Of a stretch of 64,000 nt of DNA, positions 8,926-18,175 are shown piece after piece. Position 1 is the stretch's first letter. Each line of letters starts with the position of its first letter. The translations under genes and the position numbers were made by a program. The notes beneath the pieces were generated by a model. It worked only from the letters and a program-made list of their open reading frames with translations. It was not told the origin of the DNA and made no database searches. Origin of the DNA: Synechococcus sp. BSA11S (GTDB lineage Bacteria; Cyanobacteriota; Cyanobacteriia; PCC-6307; Cyanobiaceae); NCBI RefSeq assembly GCF_014224355.1, contig NZ_VNWP01000001.1, positions 186,001 through 250,000 of the forward strand, in the 5' to 3' direction.

Positions 8926-9810
8926 TCAGCGGGGATGCTGCCGCATCAACCGCTGCACCTCACCGGCGTGGTAGCTGCTGCGGGTGAGGGGGCTGCTCAC
9001 CACCTGCAGAAATCCCAGCTCCCCCTCACCGGTGGCTCTGAAGCCGTCGAATTGCCCCGGGGTCACGAAGCGCTGCACCGGCAGGTGCTTCGGTCCGGGC
9101 GAGAGGTACTGGCCGATGGTCACGATGTCGACCTGGTGGGCCCGCAGGTCTCGCAGCACATCCAGCACCTCGCTGTCGGCCTCCCCCAGCCCCACCATCA
9201 ACCCGGATTTGGTGTAGGTGCGCGGCCAGTCCTGGCGCACCCGCTGCAGCAACTCCAGTGAGCGGCGATAACGGCCCTGGGGCCGCACCTGCCGGTAGAG
9301 CCGCGGCACGGTTTCGATGTTGTGGTTCAACACCTCCGGAGATCCCTCCATCACAGCGGCCAGGGCCTGCCAGTTGCCGCAGAAATCCGGGATCAGCAGC
9401 TCGATGCTGGTGCCGGGTGAGCGGCGGCGCACGGCGGCCATGCAGGCCACGAACTGGCTGGCGCCACCGTCCGCCAGGTCGTCACGGTTCACCGAGGTGA
9501 TCACCACATGGGAGAGCCCCATGCGGCCCACCGCCTCCCCCAGCCGCTCAGGCTCGCTGGGGTCGAGGGCGCGCACGCTCTTGTCGAAGTCGATGTCGCA
9601 GTAGGGGCAGGCCCTTGTGCAGCCGGGCCCCATGATCAGAAAGGTGGCCGTGCCACCGGCAAAGCACTCTCCGATGTTCGGACAGCTGGCCTCCTGGCAG
9701 ACCGTGTTCAGCTTCAGGTCCACCAGGAGGTCAGCAACCGCACCGATCCGCTCCCGCTGGGGGGCCTTGACGCGCAACCAATCGGGCTTGAGCAGAGCGT
9801 CGGGGGCCAT
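8926..9810 (-). CDS. lipA: lipoyl synthase (radical SAM)
   Basis: A 294-residue LipA, which inserts two sulfurs into protein-bound octanoyl groups of 2-oxoacid dehydrogenases and the glycine cleavage system. The auxiliary cluster cysteines lie in [12 protein letters not shown] and the radical SAM cluster in CTRACPYC. The C-terminal RSSYHAGE supplies the serine ligand typical of LipA. The first codon pair is GTG-ATG, and the ATG at 9810 gives the normal length. It converges on the pseudouridine synthase gene with an 8-bp gap. Cyanobacteria often carry two lipA genes, so this may be one of two. Confidence 0.95.
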   Translation of the reverse strand: MAPDALLKPDWLRVKAPQRERIGAVADLLVDLKLNTVCQEASCPNIGECFAGGTATFLIMGPGCTRACPYCDIDFDKSVRALDPSEPERLGEAVGRMGLSHVVITSVNRDDLADGGASQFVACMAAVRRRSPGTSIELLIPDFCGNWQALAAVMEGSPEVLNHNIETVPRLYRQVRPQGRYRRSLELLQRVRQDWPRTYTKSGLMVGLGEADSEVLDVLRDLRAHQVDIVTIGQYLSPGPKHLPVQRFVTPGQFDGFRATGEGELGFLQVVSSPLTRSSYHAGEVQRLMRQHPR

Positions 9811-9878
9811 CACTGCCGGGATCCTGTGGCCTGGAGTCTAGAAACCCGCTCTGTGGCGATCCCGTAAACTGCCTGAAG

Positions 9879-9952
9879 CGGGATGTGGCGCAGCTTGGTA
9901 GCGCACTTCGTTCGGGACGAAGGGGCCGCAGGTTCGAATCCTGTCATCCCGA
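9879..9952 (+). tRNA. tRNA-Pro (CGG)
   Basis: A 74-nt cloverleaf. The acceptor arm CGGGATG pairs with CATCCCG, followed by discriminator A. The anticodon stem CTTCG/CGAAG encloses the loop TTCGGGA, giving anticodon CGG for proline. The T arm contains GGTTCGAATCC. No 3' CCA is encoded. It stands alone between lipA and the cobalamin gene. Confidence 0.95.
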
Positions 9953-9989
9953 TTGCTGAGCCCCTGGGGTCCGCGCTGCTCCGTGACCC

Positions 9990-11777
9990 TCAGCTCAATT
10001 CGGCCCCCGGGTAGCCCCGGGGAGTCACCATCACCCCATCCCGGCTGCGGGTGCTGCTGTTGCCCACCAGCACCAGGCTGAGCATGTCCACCTGCTCGAG
10101 CGGCAGCCCTCCGAGGGTGTGCAGCTGCACGCTTTCCTCCGCCCGGCCCAGCTGCCGTGCCAGCACCACGGGCGTTTCGGCGCTGCGCCCCTCCAGCAGC
10201 AGGTCCCGGGCCCGGCCCAGCTGCCAGTCACGGCCCTGGGAGCGGGGGTTGTAGAGCGCCACCACGAAATCACCGCTGGCGGCGGCCTTCAACCGTTTCT
10301 CAATCGTCGGCCAGGGGGTGAGGCGGTCGCTCAGGCTGATCGTGCAGAAATCGTGCATCAGCGGCGCTCCGGCCCTGGCAGCGGCCACCTGCAGGGCAGA
10401 GAGGCCGGGATGCACCGCGAAGGCCGGCCTGTTCTCCGGCGCCCGCTCCAGCCAGAGCTCCAGGGCCAGCCCCGCCATGCCGTAGATGCCGCTGTCGCCC
10501 GACGACACCAGGGCCACGTTCAGTCCGGCATCCGCCAGCTCCAGGGCCAGCCGGCAGCGGTCCCGCTCCTGGGTGAGCTGGCCGTCACGGCGCAGTTGGT
10601 CGGGCCGCCTAAGGGGCTCCAGCAGATCGAGGTAGAGGGTGTAACCCACCCAGACCGTGCTCTCGGCCAGGGCGAGGCGAGCCTCGGGGGTGAGCAGATC
10701 GAGCTGGCCCGGGCCGCTGCCCACCAGATGGATTTTTCCCCGCTGCGGGGCCCATTGCCTTCGAGCCTGTGCCACCGCCAGGGTGGCGGCCCCCCGCTCC
10801 CCCTGGCGGGCCCGTTCGATGCGCTTCGGCAGCAACAGGGCCGACTGGGGGGCTGCCGCCAGCAGGGCGGCCGCCTCGGCCACGCTGGCGGTCCCCATTT
10901 CCCTGAGCACCGCCTCCGACGGGGTGGGCACGGCCACCGGCGCCAGGGCCTCGGAGCTGAACAGCCGCAGCGGCCACCGATGGCGCCCGGCCAGCTCCAG
11001 CAGCGCCGGTTCATCGCCCTTGCGGTCGATGCTCGCCAGCCCGGCCACGGCTTGCGGGGCCAGTTGCGCCTCATCCAGGGCCCTCTCCACCAACCGCTCC
11101 AGCAGGTTGAGGCTGGTGTGGCGCTCACAGCCCAGGCCCAGCCAGAGGCTGGGAGGATGCCAGCGGCAGCCGGGCCCCTGGCGCGGGCTGATCACCAGCG
11201 ACAGCGGTGCACCCCCCTCGGGCAGCCGTTCCGCCGCCGGCGGCAGCAGCGCTGAGGCGGCCTCAAGCTCCTGCCAGTCAGGGCAGCCGCTCTCCTGGTG
11301 CATGGCGATCGGCGCGCCCCTGGCCGCGGCTTTCATCAGGGTGTCCCAGTCACCCAGACCCTTCCGCCAGCCCCAGGCCACCCCGAAGCCGTCGAGGGCC
11401 AGGCTGCCGCTGCCACTGCTGGCGCCCGTGAGCACCGCTTCCCCCCCGAGCAGGGCGGCCACCCGCTGGCTGAGCTGCTCGGCTCCCGCCGCATGCCCCC
11501 CCAGCAGCGGGACGGCGAAGCGTCCCTGGGGATCCACCACCACCACGGCAGGGTCCTGGTGCTTGCCCACCAGCAGAGGCGCCACCAGCCGGGTCACGGC
11601 GCCACAGGCCCCCACCACCACGAAGGCAGTCGCCTGGGCCCAGTGGCGGCTGAGCAGCTCGGATGCCGAGCCTTCAGGTTCGAGCCGCCCCCCCAGCAGG
11701 CCGGCCTGATCGAGCCGCTCGAGCACGGGGGCACCGGCCCTGCTCAGGGCCAGTCCCCAACAGAGGGAATCACTCAT
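9990..11777 (-). CDS. cobJ: CbiG-CobJ fusion: cobalt-precorrin-5A hydrolase / precorrin-3B C17-methyltransferase
   Basis: 595 residues joining two steps of corrin synthesis. The N-terminal half (about 1-330) has CbiG features: VVVGACGAVTRLVAPLL, then VPLLGGHAAGAEQLSQ, then LGLGCERHTSLNLLE. The C-terminal half (about 348-595) is a SAM-dependent methyltransferase: IHLVGSGPGQLDLLTPEA, VALVSSGDSGIYGMAGLALE and VALYNPRSQGR. Fused cbiG-cobJ genes are known in cyanobacteria. It would serve the cob(II)alamin-like or pseudocobalamin pathway. The start ATG overlaps the stop of the upstream Pro/Glu-rich gene by four bases, so the two are translationally coupled. Confidence 0.93.
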   Translation of the reverse strand: MSDSLCWGLALSRAGAPVLERLDQAGLLGGRLEPEGSASELLSRHWAQATAFVVVGACGAVTRLVAPLLVGKHQDPAVVVVDPQGRFAVPLLGGHAAGAEQLSQRVAALLGGEAVLTGASSGSGSLALDGFGVAWGWRKGLGDWDTLMKAAARGAPIAMHQESGCPDWQELEAASALLPPAAERLPEGGAPLSLVISPRQGPGCRWHPPSLWLGLGCERHTSLNLLERLVERALDEAQLAPQAVAGLASIDRKGDEPALLELAGRHRWPLRLFSSEALAPVAVPTPSEAVLREMGTASVAEAAALLAAAPQSALLLPKRIERARQGERGAATLAVAQARRQWAPQRGKIHLVGSGPGQLDLLTPEARLALAESTVWVGYTLYLDLLEPLRRPDQLRRDGQLTQERDRCRLALELADAGLNVALVSSGDSGIYGMAGLALELWLERAPENRPAFAVHPGLSALQVAAARAGAPLMHDFCTISLSDRLTPWPTIEKRLKAAASGDFVVALYNPRSQGRDWQLGRARDLLLEGRSAETPVVLARQLGRAEESVQLHTLGGLPLEQVDMLSLVLVGNSSTRSRDGVMVTPRGYPGAELS

Positions 11778-13105
11778 CCCCCGAACCTGGCACGCAGCCG
11801 TCCAAGACCCTGGGCGGCGGAGCTCCCATCCCCTTCATCCCCAGGACTGCCGGGCTGCACTGAAGCTGCCGCTGGAGGCTCTGTCATCGGTTGCTCTGAA
11901 GCCTCCTCAGGCTCCCCTCCTTCCGGCGCTTCCACGGAGGAAGCCTGAGGTGCGCTCACTGGCCCAGGTGCCACAGCCTCCTCTGGCTCTGGCGCGTCCG
12001 CTGCACCAGGCTCCGGCTCGGGCTGAAGCGAAGCCTCGAGAGCCTCGGATTCAGGCGATGCCCGGGCTGGCGCCTCAGGTTCGGGATACAGCCTTGACTC
12101 CGACTCCGACTCCGGTTCCTGTTCTGGTTCCGGTTCCGGCTCAACCTCGCTCTCAGCCTCAATCGATCGCTCACCGAGCAGACGCTCCAGATCCTCAGCG
12201 GCGAGCGCAGCCGTCTGCCAGGGGCGTGGGGCACCGGGGAGCATCACCAGGTCCTGCACCCGGCTGTTGAAGGGCGGGTTGAGGGGCTCGCCCAGCCCGT
12301 CGAGCAGCTCCAGCTGCAGGGGGTTGCTGCCCGGGCGCAGGCCGGAAAGCCAGAGCGGCGACTGCCGATCGACCAGGAAGCTGTCGCCATTGAGGGTCAC
12401 CCGCAGCCGCCAACGGGGCCCCGCCCCATCGAAGCTCTGCAGGGGCGCGTCGATCAGCAGCCAGTCGATCAGCACCGGTTCGCGGTGGATCAGATCGGTG
12501 GGCGTGCTGCTCACCAGCTGGGGCGTCCCCCTGCGCGGCTGGCTGAGAGGGTTGGCGGCCAGGCCATGCAGGCGGATCTGGCTCGACGCCCCGGGATCCT
12601 TCACGGCCTCTCCCCAGGGTTGGGCGGCGTACACCGTGAGGCGATGGCTGCCTGGAGCGAGCGGGGGCATCATCGTGCTGAGCGTTGTCGCCCTCGCTCG
12701 CTCGATGGGAGCTGTTTCCTCGGCTCCCTGGGCGGGGTCGGTCCCCAGGCGGATCGGTTCCTGGTCATCCAGTTGCACCACCAGGTGAGCGCCAAGCCCC
12801 AGTGAGCCTGCATCGGTCAGTGGCCAGTCCTCCAGCTCGAGCTGCAGTGACCAGGGGCCTGCCGGAAGCACGGCGTCGTCGGCCGGAGCCAGAACCCTCA
12901 GCCGGGGCTGATGCTCCGCCAGCCGAAGGCGCAAGGCCTGGCTGGCCTTGGGCGGCGGGACCTCCCGCAGCCTGCCGGAGGGGCTGCTGCCGGCGGATGG
13001 TGGCGACTCTGGCCTGGGCCGGAGGCTCCAGCCCCCGCTCAGCAGCACCGCCAGGCAGAGCAACACCGCTCCCAGGCTTCGAAGCCCCGCCGCCAGCATC
13101 CGCAT
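11774..13105 (-). CDS. Pro/Glu-rich hypothetical envelope protein
   Basis: 443 residues. A hydrophobic segment (about 8-24) after MRMLAAGLRS suggests a signal anchor. Residues 65-300 hold two similar beta-rich stretches, beginning near RLRVLAPADDAVLPAGPWSL and near RWRLRVTLNGDSFLV, which may be Ig-like. From about 313 to 430 the chain is a low-complexity Pro/Glu/Ser tract with repeats such as VEPEPEPEQEPESESESR. I do not recognise the family. It is coupled to the CbiG-CobJ gene by ATGA. The acidic tail may be a cell-wall-spanning spacer, which is inference. Confidence 0.7.
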   Translation of the reverse strand: MRMLAAGLRSLGAVLLCLAVLLSGGWSLRPRPESPPSAGSSPSGRLREVPPPKASQALRLRLAEHQPRLRVLAPADDAVLPAGPWSLQLELEDWPLTDAGSLGLGAHLVVQLDDQEPIRLGTDPAQGAEETAPIERARATTLSTMMPPLAPGSHRLTVYAAQPWGEAVKDPGASSQIRLHGLAANPLSQPRRGTPQLVSSTPTDLIHREPVLIDWLLIDAPLQSFDGAGPRWRLRVTLNGDSFLVDRQSPLWLSGLRPGSNPLQLELLDGLGEPLNPPFNSRVQDLVMLPGAPRPWQTAALAAEDLERLLGERSIEAESEVEPEPEPEQEPESESESRLYPEPEAPARASPESEALEASLQPEPEPGAADAPEPEEAVAPGPVSAPQASSVEAPEGGEPEEASEQPMTEPPAAASVQPGSPGDEGDGSSAAQGLGRLRARFGG

Positions 13106-13556
13106 TGCTCCTGATGGACGTCAGGCCACGGCCTTGGTGCCGGGGCCATGGAGTCAGTTTGCCCAGCGGGCCACGGATCCGTAAAAAATGATGCTGAATT
13201 TATCCCCAGATCTTCTGGGAATTAGATAAAGAAAGCGCGTCATCACGCTGCCATTGAGTGATAGGGAGCCCAGGGCAGAGCCCTGTTCCTGACTGGGGTG
13301 GCGCCGGATTGAACCTTTGTTACTTACCCCCCAAGAGGCTTGAAACTCGCCCTTATACTTCCGCCAGCGGTCCCCTCATAGGGGCCCCAGCTCCAGTTGC
13401 GGCAGTGGGTTTCGGTCTTTTCCGGATCCTCTCCGCACTGGTGCCCATGGTTCCAGCGGCCTTGGTCGCGAACCGTGAGGCCCACCGGCCAGGCCTTTCG
13501 GCCCGGTCCGGAGGGGTGGACCTCCACCTCGACTCCGTCCCTCGAGGAACGTCTCG
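13106..13556 (+). promoter_or_regulatory. psaA upstream region and leader
   Basis: A 451-bp gap without a supported gene between the Pro/Glu-rich gene and psaA. It contains an A/T-richer island (about 13183-13235) with an imperfect hairpin at 13201-13220. A palindrome CAGGGC-AGA-GCCCTG lies at 13271-13285. A GTTACTTA element at 13319-13326 resembles half of an RpaB-binding HLR1 site. A TATACT box at 13354-13359 is the best -10. A start near 13366 would give a leader of about 190 nt, with GAGG shortly before the ATG. Promoter elements are by eye only. Confidence 0.4.
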
Positions 13557-15860
13557 ATGACCATCAGCCCACCAGAGCGTGGGAAAACGGCGAAGGCCCA
13601 GGTGGACCAGGTGAACAACCCGGCCACCTTCGAACTGTTCGGCAAGCCCGGCCACTTCGATCGCACCCTCGCCAAAGGTCCCAAAACCACCACCTGGGTT
13701 TGGAACCTCCACGCCAACGCTCACGACTTCGACAGCCACACGAGCGATCTCGAAGAAGTCTCCCGGAAGATCTTCAGCGCTCACTTCGGCCATCTGGCCG
13801 TCATTTTCATCTGGCTGAGCGGCGCCTTCTACCACGGTGCCCGCTTCTCCAACTACACCGGCTGGCTGGCCGACCCCCTGCACGTCAAACCGAGTGCTCA
13901 GGTGGTCTGGCCGATCTTCGGTCAGGAAATTCTCAATGGTGATGTGGGGGCCGGTTTCCACGGCATCCAGATCACGTCAGGTCTCTTCCACGTGTGGAGA
14001 GCCTGGGGATTCACCAGCGAGTTCCAGCTCCTCTGCACGGCCATCGGCGCCTTGGTGATGGCTGGCCTGATGCTGAATGCCGGCGTCTTCCACTATCACA
14101 AGGCAGCTCCCAAGCTCGAGTGGTTCCAGAACGTTGAGTCCATGCTCAACCACCACCTGGCTGGCCTGCTGGGCCTGGGCTCCCTGTCCTGGACCGGGCA
14201 CCTGCTGCACGTGTCCCTGCCCACCACGCAGTTGATGGATGCCATCGACGCCGGCAATCCGCTGGTGCTCGACGGCAAGACCATCGCTTCGGTGGCGGAC
14301 ATCCCCCTGCCCCACGAATTCCTCAACCTGGATCTGCTGACCCAGCTGTATCCGGGATTCGGCGCGGGCCTCTCCGCCTTCTTCACCGGCAACTGGGCCG
14401 CCTACAGCGATTTCCTCACCTTCAAGGGTGGGCTCAATCCTGTCACCGGCAGCCTCTGGATGACCGACATCGCCCATCACCATCTGGCGATCGCGGTGCT
14501 GTTCATCGTGGCCGGTCACCAGTACCGCACCAACTGGGGCATCGGTCACAGCCTCAAGGAGATCCTGGAAGGCCAGAAGGGTGATCCCCTGCTGTTCCCG
14601 GCTCCGAAGGGTCACGATGGCCTGTTTGAGTTCATGACCACCTCCTGGCATGCCCAGTTGGCCGTGAACCTGGCCCTGCTCGGTTCACTGAGCATCATCG
14701 TGGCGCATCACATGTATGCGATGCCGCCCTATCCCTACATCGGTATCGACTACCCAACGCAGCTTTCGATCTTCACGCACCATATGTGGATCGGCGGTTT
14801 CATCATTGTTGGTGCCGGTGCCCACGCCGCCATCGCACTCATCCGCGATTACGACCCGGCCCAGCACGTCGACAACGTGCTGGATCGTGTGCTCAAAGCC
14901 CGTGATGCCCTGATCAGCCACCTCAACTGGGTGTGCATTTTCCTTGGCTTCCACAGCTTCGGCCTTTACATCCACAACGACACCATGCGTGCCCTGGGCC
15001 GTCCCCAGGACATGTTCAGCGACACCACCATTCAGCTGAGGCCTGTGTTCGCTCAGTGGATCCAGGGTCTCCACGCCTCTGCCGCCGGTTCCACCGCACC
15101 CAATGCGCTGGCCGGGGTGAGCGAAGTGTTCAACGGTGCCGTCGTCGCCGTCGGCGGCAAGGTGGCTGCCGGTCCGATCCCCCTGGGAACGGCCGACTTC
15201 ATGGTCCACCACATCCACGCCTTCACGATCCACGTCACCGTGCTGATCCTGCTGAAGGGCGTGCTCTACAGCCGCAGCTCCAGGCTCATCCCCGACAAGG
15301 CGAACCTGGGCTTCCGCTTCCCCTGCGACGGCCCCGGTCGTGGCGGTACCTGCCAGGTGTCGGCTTGGGACCACGTGTTCCTCGGCCTCTTCTGGATGTA
15401 CAACTCCCTGTCCATTGTGATCTTCCACTTCAGCTGGAAGATGCAGAGCGATGTCTGGGGAACCGTGAATGCGGACGGCAGCGTCCAGCACATCACCAAT
15501 GGAAACTTTGCGCAGAGCGCCATCACCATCAATGGCTGGCTGCGTGATTTCCTCTGGGCTCAGGCTGCACAGGTGATCAACAGCTACGGCTCATCATCCA
15601 GTGCTTACGGCCTGATGTTCCTCGGTGCCCACTTCGTCTGGGCGTTCAGCCTGATGTTCCTGTTCAGCGGCCGTGGCTACTGGCAGGAGCTGATTGAGTC
15701 CATCGTCTGGGCTCACAACAAGCTGAGGGTGGCTCCTGCCATCCAGCCCCGTGCGCTGAGCATCGTTCAGGGACGCGCCGTTGGCGTAGCCCACTATCTC
15801 CTGGGGGGTATCGCTACCACCTGGGCGTTCTTCCTGGCCCGACTTGTCGCGGTCGGCTGA
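13557..15860 (+). CDS. psaA: photosystem I P700 apoprotein A1
   Basis: A 767-residue PsaA, one half of the PSI heterodimer that binds P700, the A0/A1 electron carriers and most antenna chlorophylls. It spans the thylakoid membrane with eleven helices. Histidine-rich helices are plain (for example [17 protein letters not shown]). [12 protein letters not shown] (about residues 580-591) carries two cysteines of the inter-polypeptide 4Fe-4S cluster FX. The C-terminal [20 protein letters not shown] is family-typical. A GAGG sits upstream of the ATG. psaB follows after 21 bp, as usual. Confidence 0.99.
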   Translation: MTISPPERGKTAKAQVDQVNNPATFELFGKPGHFDRTLAKGPKTTTWVWNLHANAHDFDSHTSDLEEVSRKIFSAHFGHLAVIFIWLSGAFYHGARFSNYTGWLADPLHVKPSAQVVWPIFGQEILNGDVGAGFHGIQITSGLFHVWRAWGFTSEFQLLCTAIGALVMAGLMLNAGVFHYHKAAPKLEWFQNVESMLNHHLAGLLGLGSLSWTGHLLHVSLPTTQLMDAIDAGNPLVLDGKTIASVADIPLPHEFLNLDLLTQLYPGFGAGLSAFFTGNWAAYSDFLTFKGGLNPVTGSLWMTDIAHHHLAIAVLFIVAGHQYRTNWGIGHSLKEILEGQKGDPLLFPAPKGHDGLFEFMTTSWHAQLAVNLALLGSLSIIVAHHMYAMPPYPYIGIDYPTQLSIFTHHMWIGGFIIVGAGAHAAIALIRDYDPAQHVDNVLDRVLKARDALISHLNWVCIFLGFHSFGLYIHNDTMRALGRPQDMFSDTTIQLRPVFAQWIQGLHASAAGSTAPNALAGVSEVFNGAVVAVGGKVAAGPIPLGTADFMVHHIHAFTIHVTVLILLKGVLYSRSSRLIPDKANLGFRFPCDGPGRGGTCQVSAWDHVFLGLFWMYNSLSIVIFHFSWKMQSDVWGTVNADGSVQHITNGNFAQSAITINGWLRDFLWAQAAQVINSYGSSSSAYGLMFLGAHFVWAFSLMFLFSGRGYWQELIESIVWAHNKLRVAPAIQPRALSIVQGRAVGVAHYLLGGIATTWAFFLARLVAVG

Positions 15861-15881
15861 CCTCACACCTGACCTTTCCAC

Positions 15882-18101
15882 ATGGCAACGAAATTTCCTT
15901 CGTTCAGCCAGGGTCTGGCACAGGACCCGACAACCCGCCGTATCTGGTACGGCATCGCCACGGCTCACGACTTCGAGAGCCATGACGGGATGACGGAGGA
16001 GAAGCTTTACCAAAAGCTCTTCTCCACCCATTTCGGTCACCTGGCGATCATCGGCCTCTGGGTTTCGGGCAACCTGTTCCATATCGCCTGGCAGGGCAAC
16101 TTCGAACAGTGGGTCGCCGATCCACTGCACGTCCGTCCCATCGCTCATGCGATCTGGGATCCGCACTTCGGCCAGGGGGCCATCACCGCCTTCACCCAGG
16201 CGGGAGCCACCTCCCCGGTCAACATTGCGTATTCCGGTCTTTACCACTGGTGGTACACCATCGGCATGAAGACCAATGCCGAGCTGTATCAGGGTTCCAT
16301 CTTCATGATGATCCTGTCGGCTTGGGCACTCTTCGCCGGCTGGCTCCACCTTCAGCCCAAGTTCCGGCCTTCCCTGGCCTGGTTCAAGAACGCTGAGTCC
16401 CGCCTCAACCACCACCTCGCCGTCCTCTTCGGCTTCAGCTCCATCGCCTGGACCGGTCACCTGGTTCACGTGGCCATCCCTGAAGCCCGTGGCCAGCACG
16501 TCGGTTGGGACAACTTCCTGAACGTGCTGCCGCACCCCGCCGGTCTGGCTCCGTTCTTCACCGGCAACTGGGGCGTTTACGCCGAGAATCCAGACACCCT
16601 CAACCAGGTGTTCGGCACCTCCGAGGGCTCCGGTACAGCGATCCTCACATTCCTGGGTGGTTTTCACCCCCAGACCGAGGCGCTCTGGCTGACCGACATC
16701 GCCCACCACCATCTGGCGATTGGCGTGATCTTCGTGATCGCCGGCCACATGTACCGCACCAACTTCGGGATCGGCCACTCGATCCGGGAGATTCTGGAGG
16801 CCCACAATCCTCCCAAGGGCACCCCTTTCGGTGGTGCGCTCGGTGCAGGTCACAAGGGTCTCTATGACACAGTCAACAATTCCCTGCACTTCCAACTGGG
16901 TCTGGCTCTGGCCAGCCTGGGGGTGATCACCAGCCTCGTGGCGCAGCACATGTATGCGCTGCCGTCCTATGCGTTCATCGCCAAGGACTACACAACACAA
17001 GCTGCCCTCTACACCCACCACCAGTACATCGCCATCTTCCTGATGTGCGGTGCCTTCGCCCACGGTGCGATCTTCTTCATCCGTGACTACGACCCCGAAG
17101 CCAACAAGAACAACGTTCTGGCCCGGATGCTCGAGCACAAAGAAGCGATCATCAGCCACCTGAGCTGGGTTTCCCTGTTCCTCGGGTTCCACACCCTTGG
17201 TCTCTACGTCCACAACGATGTGGTCGTGGCCTTCGGTACCCCCGAGAAGCAGATTCTGGTGGAGCCGGTCTTCGCGCAGTTTGTTCAGGCTGCGAGTGGC
17301 AAGGCCATCTATGGCTTCGACGTGCTGCTCTCCAATCCGGCCAGTGCCGCCAGCCTGGCTTCGGCCAACATCCCCGGTGAACACTTCTGGTTGGATGCCA
17401 TCAACGGCAACACCGATGTGTTCCTGCAGATCGGCCCTGGTGACTTCCTTGTCCACCACGCCATCGCCCTTGGACTGCACACCACCACGCTGATCCTGGT
17501 GAAGGGTGCCCTGGATGCCCGGGGTTCCAAGCTGATGCCCGACAAGAAGGACTTCGGCTACTCCTTCCCCTGCGACGGCCCCGGCCGTGGCGGCACCTGC
17601 GACATCTCAGCCTGGGACGCCTTCTACCTGTCGGTGTTCTGGGCCCTGAACACCGTGGGTTGGGTCACCTTCTACTGGCACTGGAAGCACCTTGCCATCT
17701 GGCAGGGCAACGTGGCCCAGTTCAACGAATCCAGCACCTACCTGATGGGTTGGTTCCGCGACTACCTCTGGCTGAACAGCTCCCAGCTGATCAACGGCTA
17801 CAACCCGTTCGGCTCGAACAACCTGGCCGTCTGGGCCTGGATGTTCCTCTTCGGTCATCTGGTGTGGGCCACCGGTTTCATGTTCCTCATCTCCTGGCGT
17901 GGTTACTGGCAGGAGCTGATTGAAACCATCGTCTGGGCGCACCAGCGCACCCCCCTGGCCAACCTGGTTGGCTGGCGCGACAAGCCCGTGGCTCTGTCGA
18001 TCGTGCAGGCCCGTGTGGTCGGTCTGGCTCACTTCACCGTGGGCTACATCCTCACCTACGGTGCTTTCCTGATCGCTTCCACTTCAGGCAAGTTCGGCTG
18101 A
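15882..18101 (+). CDS. psaB: photosystem I P700 apoprotein A2
   Basis: A 739-residue PsaB, partner of PsaA in the PSI core. The start [20 protein letters not shown] is standard. [20 protein letters not shown] gives the other two FX cysteines, and [20 protein letters not shown] lies near the C-terminus. It also forms the docking surface for PsaC and plastocyanin or cytochrome c6. It sits 21 bp after psaA and ends 45 bp before a strong intrinsic terminator, so psaA-psaB is a bicistronic unit. Confidence 0.99.
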   Translation: MATKFPSFSQGLAQDPTTRRIWYGIATAHDFESHDGMTEEKLYQKLFSTHFGHLAIIGLWVSGNLFHIAWQGNFEQWVADPLHVRPIAHAIWDPHFGQGAITAFTQAGATSPVNIAYSGLYHWWYTIGMKTNAELYQGSIFMMILSAWALFAGWLHLQPKFRPSLAWFKNAESRLNHHLAVLFGFSSIAWTGHLVHVAIPEARGQHVGWDNFLNVLPHPAGLAPFFTGNWGVYAENPDTLNQVFGTSEGSGTAILTFLGGFHPQTEALWLTDIAHHHLAIGVIFVIAGHMYRTNFGIGHSIREILEAHNPPKGTPFGGALGAGHKGLYDTVNNSLHFQLGLALASLGVITSLVAQHMYALPSYAFIAKDYTTQAALYTHHQYIAIFLMCGAFAHGAIFFIRDYDPEANKNNVLARMLEHKEAIISHLSWVSLFLGFHTLGLYVHNDVVVAFGTPEKQILVEPVFAQFVQAASGKAIYGFDVLLSNPASAASLASANIPGEHFWLDAINGNTDVFLQIGPGDFLVHHAIALGLHTTTLILVKGALDARGSKLMPDKKDFGYSFPCDGPGRGGTCDISAWDAFYLSVFWALNTVGWVTFYWHWKHLAIWQGNVAQFNESSTYLMGWFRDYLWLNSSQLINGYNPFGSNNLAVWAWMFLFGHLVWATGFMFLISWRGYWQELIETIVWAHQRTPLANLVGWRDKPVALSIVQARVVGLAHFTVGYILTYGAFLIASTSGKFG

Positions 18102-18146
18102 TCCCAGGATCAGCTCAGTCACCCCGAGGGACGTACCTCCAACACC

Positions 18147-18175
18147 AACCCCCGGAGATTCTCCGGGGGTTTTTT
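18147..18175 (+). terminator. intrinsic terminator after psaB
   Basis: A perfect 11-bp stem, AACCCCCGGAG paired with CTCCGGGGGTT, with a 3-nt loop and then six T residues. It lies 45 bp beyond the psaB stop. The T run touches the stop codon of the convergent RND gene, so the two transcription units meet here. The minus-strand side lacks a T run, so it should stop mainly psaAB transcription. Confidence 0.92.

Noticed and set aside
12050-12175. Apparent short tandem DNA repeat in the Glu-Pro tract
   Set aside because: It reflects the repetitive protein sequence with varied codons, not a separate DNA repeat or CRISPR array.
14487-14494. HIP1 palindromes GCGATCGC (also 25592 and 58829)
   Set aside because: Only a few were noticed, inside or beside ordinary genes; this is background for cyanobacteria, not a local feature.
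15594-17480. 628-codon open frame on the minus strand opposite psaA/psaB
   Set aside because: It is a mirror of the GC-rich psaB coding frame, has no family features, and covers a certain gene.
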